This document shows positions 49,801 through 61,800 of a stretch of DNA of 64,000 nucleotides, in pieces. The stretch is taken from contig CP136063.1 in assembly GCA_032622095.1 (NCBI GenBank), positions 86,901,980 through 86,965,979 of the forward strand, written 5' to 3'. Numbering within the stretch: the first letter of the stretch is position 1; each line of letters starts with the position of its first letter. A program made the position numbers and the translations under genes. This DNA comes from Siphonodentalium dalli. Its lineage: Eukaryota > Mollusca > Scaphopoda > Gadilida > Siphonodentaliidae. Below the pieces are notes generated by a model. The model ran no database searches. It was not told the DNA's origin and was given only the letters and a program-made list of their open reading frames with translations.

Positions 49801-52800
49801 GTATATATTGTACTAGCTGATGTGCCCGACATCCTCCAGGCTATTTACGGATTTCTTTCAAAGTGACAATGTTGAACAATATTGAGCAAACAACATTGAA
49901 AAGTATTAAGAGAAAGAAAAAAACTATTGTTCGCTCGTCCAGAAACATGCCTATATGAGCGTATATGAGCAAGGTCAAGGTCCAGGACATTGGACCCGCC
50001 CATATTGTTCCCGGGATCAAAGTAGCCTGCATACCAAATCTAAGTCGGATCGGTCAAGCAATTTTCGAGTCTATAACACACATACATACATACAGACATA
50101 AGTTCCAAAATATATAATAGACTAGCCGATGAGCCCGACGTTGTCCGGGCTATTCAAAAACCAAATTTCAAGTCGATAGCTCCACACGTTTCCGAGATCT
50201 GGTCTGCGCATGCGCGAAGCTGGCGTCGTACGGGCTCGGTGACCCGCTAAAATTCGTATCCGGGGCAAGATACATTCACATAGCAAATTTCAAGTCGATA
50301 GCTCCACCCGTTTCCGAGATCTCGTCTGCGCATGCGCGAAGCGGGCGCCGCACGGGCTCACCAATACGACAACGTCGACCGCCTGGTAAAACTACACAAA
50401 CGTACCAAGTTTCGTCCCGATCGGTCGAGAATCGTAGATTTGTATTAATGACAGACAAACATACAAACAGAGGTCTTCAAAATATATATGAGACTAGCCG
50501 ATGAGCCCGACGTTGTCCGGGCTATTCAAAAACCAAATTTCAAGTCGATAGCTCCACCCGTTTCCGAGATCTGGTCTGCGCATGCGCAAAGCTGGCGTCG
50601 CACGGGCTCGGCGACCCGATAAAATTCGTATCCGGGGCAAGATACATTCACATAGCAAATTTCAAATCGATAGCTCCACCCGTTTCCGAGATCTCGTCTG
50701 CGCATGCGCGAAGCGGGCGCCGCACGGGCTCGCCAATACGACAACGTTGACCGCCTGGTCAAACTACACACACGTACCAAGTTTCGTCCCGATCGGTCGA
50801 GAATCGTAGATTTGTATAAATGACAGACAAACAAACATACAGACAAACAAACAGAGGTCTTCAAAATATATAAGAGATAATTCTGTAGTGCGTTAGTTGT
50901 TAGCATGTTAGTTTAACTTTATTACTTCATTTATCTATGTCTATAATTGCATGAAAAAATTATTTTCGATATAATCAAATCGTAAATGTGTCTTAGCAAT
51001 TAATTCCTTATCAGTAACATGTAAACTCCTAGAGAGCAAATTCTAGCCCATTACATATACCAGTTTATTAATTAGCTATAGGTTATCGGCTGCAATAAGT
51101 AGAACGCTGCCCGCATCATAAGTAACAAAAGTCGGCCAATAAGTGAAAAAGAGGACCAATAAGCAAAAAAGTCGGCCAATAAGTCAACGGTAACGTAAAT
51201 GACGTCATACGTATTTAGCTCAATCAGCAAAAAAATACTGAGTCGACGGACGATAGATTACAGTTTCTTTTGGATGAATTACAGTATGGACTGTCACTGA
51301 TTTTGGAAGTAAATATATGTGGATGAACTACATGTATCCATATCAATATCATTCCCAGTGGAAACAGACAGTACTGTGAAATCGCTGCATGTTCTTCAAC
51401 GTTCACAAGAATAAAAATTGCTGGAATAATTGTTAATTATTAATACACACTATGGTATATATCTATGTTAATATATTCATTCTGTGAAACAACAATTGCC
51501 AATGTTGCTAATTAATTGACCGAGTTATGAGGCTTCGGTCTGTCGTCTTAGCCTTCAGCCTGCAGCCTCAGGCCAATACGACAGACCTCGTCCTCATAAC
51601 TCGGCCAATATGGAAACAACCAATTATAACATGTAATAGTAATTCTTATTACTTCACGACATGTAACGCTAGTTCTCAACAAAGAGATTTTAAGTAAATG
51701 AACATACAAAGTATTAAACGATTTCCAGATTCTTGAGAATATCCCTTCCTATCTAGGTTAATGTAATCAAATATTCCATTGCTGTCAAACCAAACATGTG
51801 AGTAAGAAGTGCATTCAATCATAAAGTGAAATTTTAATACAGTTCTGGTTTTATCATCAAAGATTAATTTATAAATTTTGAAGAATCTCAATTATCCAAT
51901 CCGTTTATTATGATGAATATGTGCAGTTATGTTTTATTAAGAACAATTCTTCACTCGTGACCTGTGAGGAGCTATTCACCCTGCAGCATCTAGAGATTAC
52001 AAAGGAACTTACTAGCATTAACTAGCTAGAAAAGTGTCAGTTTCTTTGATTGATATTATATTTCATATCTTTATTATCGTTTTATGTGCCAAAATATATA
52101 TATCAATGATTTCACTATGAGTATATCTCGTTACTCTTTATCCTGGGGGCTCCTTAAAAATGCAAACAAAATCTTTTTCACATAAAATAACCTAGAATTG
52201 AAAAAGAAATCTCCAGAATAGAAAAAAATCTCCAATCTAGTATGCGAGATATGATACAATAAGATATTTTGTGACCGGTACCGTATGTATCTGACCAATG
52301 ATGGGTGTGTTTTTGACTGAATACAGGGCTCAAAAGACATTTAATTTTGTGAGAATAAAGTTAGTCATAAAGCACTGTAAATTGAAAAGTTTCGTGAGAA
52401 ACATTACGAAAATCGATTTGGTGACTCTCATTGAATCTTAAGGCCTGTGAATATGACAGAAGTCAAAGGAAACTAGGTTAACAATTTAATAGAATGATGG
52501 AATCCAGGGTCCAGGATTAACCCTTTATATACTAAATGGATTCTCCCACTCAGTTATAAAAGTATAGATTGGAATGGTCTATTATTCATCTGGAGGGGTT
52601 TTCAGGAAAAATAAGAAGACAACAGGTAATACAAAGAAGTTTGATTTATTGGATGGAAATTTTCAGATAATATCTTCAATGTTTGTTGAACTTATAATCT
52701 GAACATTTCTTGATATAAGGGAACTACTCATCAATGAGTACTTAGTACAGAGAGGGTTAATTATAGAAGAAGAGATATTATTGTGAAATTAAGTGGTTGG

Positions 52801-55800
52801 AGTTAGAAGGCAATAATAAAACAATAACTTATATTAAATATTGGCGAAAGAGTCGAATGACAACTCTCTTACCTGGGGATGAGGCTAAAATAATGAAATA
52901 AAGAGAACTCAGCACAAACACAAACTCGATACATAACCAAGCTATAGTAGTGTGCTACAGTAATGCCCTAAATAATCGACTGCTTAACCACAGCAGAATT
53001 ATGGGTAATTTTTCAAGATTTAGTCGGAAATGCCATTCATAGGAAAGCTCTCAGTGAGAGCTTTCCGATAAATGGCAACAAGCCATATTTCCGACTAAAT
53101 CCTAAAAAGTTACCCATAATTCTGCTGTGGTTAAGGAGTCGATTATTTAGGGCATTACTGTAAATTCTATGATATTAAATTCTAATACAATGTAATCAAA
53201 ATATTTTTCACATAAAATAGCCTAGAATTCAGTAAAAATCTCCAATCTAGTATGTGAGATATGATACAGTCTCCCTCGATGGTCAAATCTTATGATGCAT
53301 GCTGGTGAAAATTAAGGTAACTTGATGTTGTAGTATTTGTCAGGTTACCAATTGTTAACAACATGGAGAGGGTATTTAACTCACATCAGCTTCTAAATCT
53401 GAGGTTGTTGATGGGGCATTGGCGGCAGCTAGCTGAGATACGATAAGATTCTTCAGGAACAAAATGAGGAGAGATATTGGTAACATGTACAGATCGAAAT
53501 TCCACACAGTCACCAGGAACACCTGTAAATATAATACATTCATAAAGTGTTCACAGATAGCAGTTACGATTACGATTAAGGTAATACATCACTAAGTTAA
53601 GCACACATACTAACTCAACTGCAAATGTGAAGCCATAATGGATAGGGTTTTGATTTCTTCAGTTTGTACAAGCACGTCTTTTAAATATACAGATATTCAG
53701 TCAACTAGGATTGTTGTATCATACAGCCATCACCAATGAAATTTACTATCACCAATGAAATTTGCTGACAACTATCATCATTTGGCCAAAAAGAATAGAT
53801 TATTGTGAACTGTGTGCTTAATCTGGTAGATCGTGCTAAGCGAAAATCTCACTGTGCACAATTATCCATGCATTGCCGTGCTTGACATAAAGTTTTACGA
53901 CGACAAATAGCTAAACGTAGTTGTAATTTCTAGTCGGAGGACAGAGACCAGCCAAAAGGGCGACTTCGGAGCAAGCCTTGAAATAGTGTGTCTGTCATTT
54001 GCAGAATGAGGTCCCCAGAGGGTGAATTTAGTGATGCTACCCCGCATAGCAGGCTAGCATCACCAAATTCACCCTCTGGGATCCTCATTCTGCTTACACC
54101 TCAGCAGAATGAGGTTCCCAGAGAGTGAATTTGGTGATGCTAGCCCGCTATGCGGGGGTAGCATCACTAAATTACCCTCTGGGGACCTCATTCTGCAAAT
54201 GAGACACACTATTTCAAGGCTTGCTTCGGAGATATCTTCTCCCTAAATTGTGCCAACCGTCCCTATTTCTGTCCAAGGGAGAAGTGACTTCTCTCTCATA
54301 TACCTTTATACATATGACCAAACAGGATAATTAAAGTGAATTCACTTATTATAATGGTGTATTTACTCATTATAGTATGTTTTTTTATTATAAATGGGCT
54401 CTTGCAGACAGAGATGTGGCTAGATGGATTCCATTAGGGGGTGTCCACCTTGAAATTTGCAACTGCACTCCCCCCTCGAACTGGACTAAACTCACAAGCT
54501 TGTGTAATTCCATTGGCTACGGGGGAAGGACCAGGACATTTTTTAAATCTGAATATTAAAATTGCAAAATCCTAGCATCTAGACTGGCCTCAATCTTTCC
54601 AAATGTTGGAAATTTCCAATGGCCAATTCAGTCCAAAATGTTTACCTAATGTTACCAAAAGTACGAATACAATTTAAACCTATTGTTGGTGCAAATTTCA
54701 AACTAATAATCAAATAGGGAGAAGTTAATTCTCTCAATTAGAAACTTCTAAGCTGGTCCCTGCTGTGAATTTTCAAAACTTCTCTGATATGACAGAAAAA
54801 AAATTGCACTGCACATAAAAACCACTAATCCCCCAAAAGGCAAACTTTCAGAGTACGAAAAAAAGGTTTCTCTGCCTTTCCATTCTCATCGAACTTACAC
54901 CAAAGGCCACGTAAAGTCAATTTCCAATTTTTCAGGCGAAAAACTTTTGAAAAGCATGCGAGCATGCGGTTCTTAATTTTATATTTATTTCTCGGGCACA
55001 TGCCAATGAAGCATTCCTCCTCTGCATCGGCTAGCTCAGGATTTAATTTAAGTTGCCCGCTGCCATAAAATGTCCATAAAAAGTTAACTTATAGATTTCA
55101 TGTGATTTATATCATCAAAAATCCCTCAGTTCTGCGCAGTTTGTATAAAATTGAACCGCAGTTATTTTGTACCGATTAATTTTTTTTCCGACATATCAAA
55201 CACAAATAAAAAGGTTGCATGTGCGAGTTTCGGGACCATGCTTGAGCATAGGCCTCAGAAACGAGAAATTGACTTGAGTGACCTTAATTTATATCAATTT
55301 TTTCATCAAATATTCAAAAAGACAACTGAATTAACCAGCATTTGTATAGCCCCCCCCCATCTTTAGTGACCATGACAATTTGAATAGAGAATTACTACTA
55401 AACATACGATAAATGCAGTGACACTTCTTGGCGTTGATTCCCACTCGAAACAGCTTTGTAAGAATCTGGCACAGTCAAGGACTGTCGAAATGAGCGTAGA
55501 AACTCGATCAATGTTCCTCTTCATCACCTAAAAGGGGCAGAGTTAAAATATTAAGTGTTAGTTTATAATCTGTTTGATTTGTTAAAGGTACTCAATCTGA
55601 TCAGACCTTCATAAATTACTATTTCTTTGGCTTGGGGGTAAAAAATATTTTATTCGAGTCGAGGAACCTACCCATCAACGCTCAGAGTGATCAGATATCA
55701 ATTTTTGAAGTTTTGTTATTTCTATTGTTTGTGGCCCAGAAACATGCTGTCAAAAGGATGGTCTCGGTCAAAATTGAGTTATTATTACCACTTGATTTTA

Positions 55801-58800
55801 TCGTTATCCATCTTCGTCCTTTTGAATAAGTGTTTCTGGGGCAATTATTAGTACATATCTCGAGAAATAACAAACTTCAAAAATCAATATCTGATCACTC
55901 TGAGCTTTGATGGGTGGGTTCCTCGACTCGAATCAAATATTTTTTACCCCTGAAGCCAAAGAAATAGTAATTTAGGGGTGCTTAATCGGATTGAGTACCT
56001 TTAACCCTTTCAGTGCCAAGTCCGATTTTTGTATCGACCCATATTTCCTTGATCATTTTTCAAATTTATTGATTATAATGCGATACATTTATGGAAAGAG
56101 CTCTTAGAGCTCTTTCCATCAATGTATCACATTATTATAATCAATAAATTTGAAAAATGATCAAGGAAATATGGGTCGATACAAAAATCGGACTTGGCAC
56201 TGAAAGGGTTAAAACTTGTTTCCCTAACATCATGAGATATTTTCATAAAACAAGAAAATCCCTTTTCTAACATTGTAGCAATGAAAAGGATTCAAATTCA
56301 GCTATGGTTCAATGTTAAGTTTTAGAGAACTCTCACGACTAGAACTTATTGATGAATGCGACAGTTATTAAATCCTTCTAGTTTATCAGCATAGTATTAT
56401 AACAACAAGCTACATTTTCTGAAACTGATTGATTGATATATTGGGGTTTGATGTCACTTTCAGCAACTAAGGCCATATCACGACATTGCCAGTTTTAGTG
56501 GTGGAGGAAATCCGCACACTTACGGCTAATCTAACAGTGATTTCACTGGCTGATAAACTCATCGACCATGTACGACAAACCACCGGCGAGTAACTGACAA
56601 CTCCACCAGTTAACCATTTCGAGTTACAAAGTACATGCTGGAAACATGTGGATTTGAACCCTCATCGCCAGCATTGTACCCCTTACCGATTGAGCACCAA
56701 GGCCCCCCATCAGACATTTTCTGAAGAAGCTGCACTCATTCAGAGCAACATCCAGATAAGATCTTTATAGAGAGGACTAGTGAAGCCCATATAATTATCC
56801 TCTGGGAGTCTACAAGTTTCTATACTCTTTAGTTTTATAATCATGTGAGCAAGCCTGAGTTTAGAGTGTCTGTCATTTGCAGAATGAGGTCCCCCAGAGA
56901 GTGAATTTAGTGACGCTATCCCGCATAGCAGGCTAGCATCACTAAATTCACCCTCTGGTGACCTCATTCTGCTTTATAGGCCTCATCATCTCTGGAAAGT
57001 TTCTTTATTATCAAATTTCTATATAACCTCTTCACATAGATTCTATTTCTTTTTTAGTTTAGTTTGATCACTAAATTCACCCTCTGGGGACCTCATTCAG
57101 CAAATGACAGGCGAACTAAACTCAGGCTTGCATGTGAGGGGAGAATGCTAAAAGTTATAATTTAAATATTCAGAATTATAATATTTTTATTTTTTTCACA
57201 GCAAATCAACATATAACAGTGAAATACATAATTATAGCTATCCAATGTACTTAATAGTTTGTCCTTTTAGTTGGCGAGCGGAGAATCTTAATTTTTAATG
57301 CCAGTGAACATTATTTATAAATTCATTTTCCGTTTTCATTGAAGATAAACAAGTTAACTTCAAAATTTTTGCTAATGACATATTTACAGAAATGAATCAC
57401 GAAGAGATGCTGTTAGATGTAACAAATAACATGCTCCCCTGCCATTGTCAAAAGATTGCCGTTAATTTAAAAATCTGAGACCAATGTTCGATATAATACA
57501 ATAAATGTCTTGTCGTTGTCTATGCCAAAACAGTGATCCTCGTTGATGAATAGTTCACTGGCCTGTGGCTCGTAGACTTTTCCTCCTCTCTGACCATAGT
57601 CAACTCCAAGCCATGCATTATCATTATAATATATTAGTGATGATGATAGTGGTCAATATTGACAAGTCATATAGATAATTAAATAACTTTCCAAGGATTG
57701 GATGTTTTACCAAGTTATATTCAAAATTTTATCAACGACCATATAATATTTTTAACATAAATGTTATCAAAAGAAATAGCACTGAACTTAGGCACACGAC
57801 CAATGGAGGAGAGGTGGGCAAGGACGAGTATGTATTGAATTATAACTGTAAATTCATATCACAAATGAGTAAAGGGCGACTTATGTTAACATATTTCTTT
57901 GGTTTCTTTTGGTCGGCCTCAGATATTACAGTTAATTGTATCATTATTATATTTTGTTACACTCCTATGTGCGATTTCCATTGAAAACACCGTTAATTAA
58001 AAATGGTATATGTCACTAGCGAATTTTGTCATTTCTCGTGACGTCAACGACGCTATGTCGCTTACTGAATAGATCTAGACTGAATTTTCTATGGTTCATC
58101 TTTCTCAGCATCGGGACTTTTATGCATTAATTCTGGGTGTTTTAATCATATTTGGTGAACCAAATTGATGCAGAAGTGTAATAAATAGAGCAATCAATTA
58201 GTTCCAAGAATTACGTTAAATAATTCACTTGAGGAGAGAGAAGTTTAGGTAAGAAACTTGTGTGCGTTAGCGCATGAGTTTCTTACCGACGTCTCATGCC
58301 TCTTGAGAATTATTTAATGTAATTCTCGGAACCAATTGATTACTCTCTATAGATATGATATACTCACAGATATTTTGAACTTAGGTTCAGGTTGCATAAA
58401 TTTATCTTCTCTTGGATTCACAGTTCTAATGGCAAGTTTTAACTGAAATAAACCAGAAATTTAAGGAATTAATAAACTTATCTGCATCAAACATGAACTA
58501 CAAAAATAATCCCTGCATGGAAGAAGCTCATTCAATTCATTCTATACAAAATACTCATTGATGACAATAGGTTTAAGTTTATTTCTCCTGCACACATCAG
58601 ATGAATAATAGACTGTTCCAGGGTGTAGTTTTATTACTGACTGAGAGAATCCTCATTGTATAGAAAGGGTTAACACTAATCTATGAGAATATTACTTGTC
58701 TGATGTGATAATGTATTTGAAATCTCAATCCTCTATCAATGAAGAAATCCAGAGGAGATACATTTACGACATACCAATTAAGATATTTGTAACTGCCTTG

Positions 58801-61800
58801 CAATTACTAAGGCCAAATAAAAAATATTATATGAGCAAGCCTTGAAATAGTGTCTGTCATTTGCAGAATGAGGTCCCCAGAGGGTGAATTTAGTGATGCT
58901 ACCCTGCATAGCGGGCTAGCATCACCAAATTCACCCTCTGGGGACCTCATTCTGCTTAGGCCTTAACAGAATGAGGTTCCCAGAGGGTGAATTTAGTGAT
59001 GCTAACACGCTGTGTGGGATAGCATCACTAAATTCACCCTCTGGGGACCTCATTCTGCAAATGACAGACACACTATTTCAAGGCTTGTATATGAGTCTCA
59101 GACACCACCACATTGACTTTTTGTGCTGCGTTCCTTAAATTTATTGGGATTGACATGACCAAACGCTAAACATATAAAAAAATAGGAAATGAAACCACCT
59201 AGAATCGCATCGATATCTGCATAACCAATGTTTTTTCAATTATTGCTAACACAGGAGGCTCGGGAGATAGAATACAGTTGATCATCTCCTAACAGCATCG
59301 GAAATTGAGAAACATTTTAATAAAAATTAAATCCAAAATGTATCGGTTGGTTAACATTCCCAAGTTATTCAAAATGTGGAGAACGTTCGGAAATGGAACA
59401 AATATGGAACCAACACATGTATGCTCATGCTTGATCTGCACACATAACAGTGCTATTGCATGTTAAACTTGGCACTCAGGGCTGGAGTTATATAACCACA
59501 TCCCTGGTCAATGGAAATAATTTTTTTAAATAAAGTCCTCCCTCCCTCATTGATTTCCGAAAAAAAGAATTGTCTGAGACTCAAATAACTTTTTATGTTG
59601 GCCTAAATACAACACTATCATGAAATAACTAGAGGAGAGGATGCAGTTACCTAACACTTAGAACATTCTATATGTTTATTGGGCTAATTTAAATGCTAAC
59701 CTGTCATTTACATTGAGTTAATAACTGGGCAGGCAATTACTGTGAAAGAGAATATATATCCCCATGTATTAAATAAGTTCAGTCCAGTACTTACATGGTT
59801 GAATATCAGGTCAAATTCCAACAGGATTGATCCTTTTGTCCGCCTTGCATATTTTTTATCTTTCAATGCATACCATTTCTTTTCACCACTTTTAATCTAA
59901 AATATAAAAGACAAATAAAACATATATACAAATATTAAAGATGTGTTCAGAGTTTCAGGTTAATTTTACAAAACTTATTTTACTCTTTATATAGATTCTA
60001 ATGTATGAAATAACATGTTTGGAACAATAAGTGCCATTAGAAATACATTATTTTGTTTGATATTGAAATTGCTATGCCTTTATTTCATATAGTTTTGCTG
60101 TTTTAGAGAGACACAAAAAATTATTTTGTTAATTTTTCAAAAACAAAACAATTATTTATTTGTATTTTTAGGTTTAGTTTATATGTCATATATCATTTTC
60201 AACATTCTTCATCAAAATGAAACAGTTATGATGTTAGTGAATTTTTTTTATGTTGTTGTTGCAACCAGAGGTCTGGTACTCTGAATATATCTTTAAATTA
60301 TTATCACAATACAGTATACTACTTTTATTTTATTGTGATATGAAATATAATAGCCATAGGCTGTTTCTGAACTTATATCTGAATATCCCAACAAATAAAT
60401 GAATAGGATTCTATAAGGTGCATCTTTGCCTGGTAACTACGTATTATATCTTAACATCGCAGCAAATGGCAAATATACCATTCTAATGTTTACTATTAGC
60501 ACTAAATATGAAAATCCATTCAAAAAGCAAAAGGTTAGATCAGATTGGAAGCAATCTTTCGTTGATTTCTGAACACCATTATAATGAAACTAACAGTATG
60601 TTGAATCAAACTTTGTGACTTGGATATAGAAAGGAACCATCTTAGAAGTAAGGCAAATTACAGTTCACGAAGTACATATTCAGTAGAGCACTGCGAATAG
60701 ACACAATTTTCAGCAAATTATTAACCCTTCCATGACTGGAGCTTCCTAAAATTTTGCGAAAACCACCTGCCAATGCATTGAGAATCATTGGTCTAACAAT
60801 ATTTACTTGAGCTTGTAAGCCAGTGCATTCACTATTATATGCAAGCTCGCATATATAAGAGAATGTACTGACATAATATCTTTAATGCAGCACCAGCGCA
60901 GCTCCCGTCATGAAAGGGTTAACAAATCTAAGCCTGTGATACTTACTCGTAATAATGGAATGGCTACCCTCCCAAGAAACTCAACTTTCTTGTCTCTGTC
61001 CTCGTCGTACACTGTTAATTCTAACACGGAATGCACATCCTTCACTTGGCTGAAATGCCAGACATAATAAAGCATGTAGCCATCTTAATGAATTTATAGT
61101 GATTAGTATGGACAGAGTCCGCCAGCCAATGATGGACTGCTGATCCCAAATGAGTTTCAAAATGCAAATTAATTGAAGACAAGGAAAGAGGGGACATAAC
61201 AATTATATGCCTCTCATGAATATAATATGAATTAAAGGGACCCAAGGCAGCCGCAGTGGTTAAATGTCCAAAAATATAAAAGTTTGTAAAAACATCACCA
61301 CTTAGAAAAACATGTAGAAATAGATAAATAGACAACAGTTAACTGTTCTGAGTAGTGTATGGTTTTTCACCTCGAGTGAGATGCAGCGAACGAATTTTAT
61401 GAGATGCTAAAAAATAATCCTCGCAACTCATGAGAGGAGAAACCTGAATGCTACTCAGAACAGTTCACTATTGTGAATATAATATATATTCTATACCAGT
61501 TTGTTATGACCCAGACCACAATGAAACACACGGTTAGACCTAATACATTCTTAAAGCAACAAAAGTACCAGCCATTTCTGTTAAAATAATGCACAAGGAT
61601 ACAGAATGACGCAAAAAGTTATGTCATGACGCAGTTCTAAGTGTAGGATAACATCTTGAGAGTAGGATAACATGTTCAGTCTTGGGGAGATGATTTATAT
61701 TTTGACGTAAAAAGTTGATGAAAATATAATAAACTTTGTTCTTAATTTCTTATATTCATTATTGATAGCTCTCCAGCAACGAAATTTCGAGTGTTGAAAT

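Noticed and set aside
49815-50530. CTGATG/CCGATGAG plus a hairpin, resembling a hammerhead ribozyme core
   Set aside because: The required conserved GAAA after stem II and the cleavage-site context are absent; the stem is followed by TATTC.
50526-50906. 126-codon - strand frame
   Set aside because: It lies entirely in the tandem repeat unit, the neighbouring unit gives a related shorter frame, and it has no family resemblance. A frame created by a GC-rich repeat.
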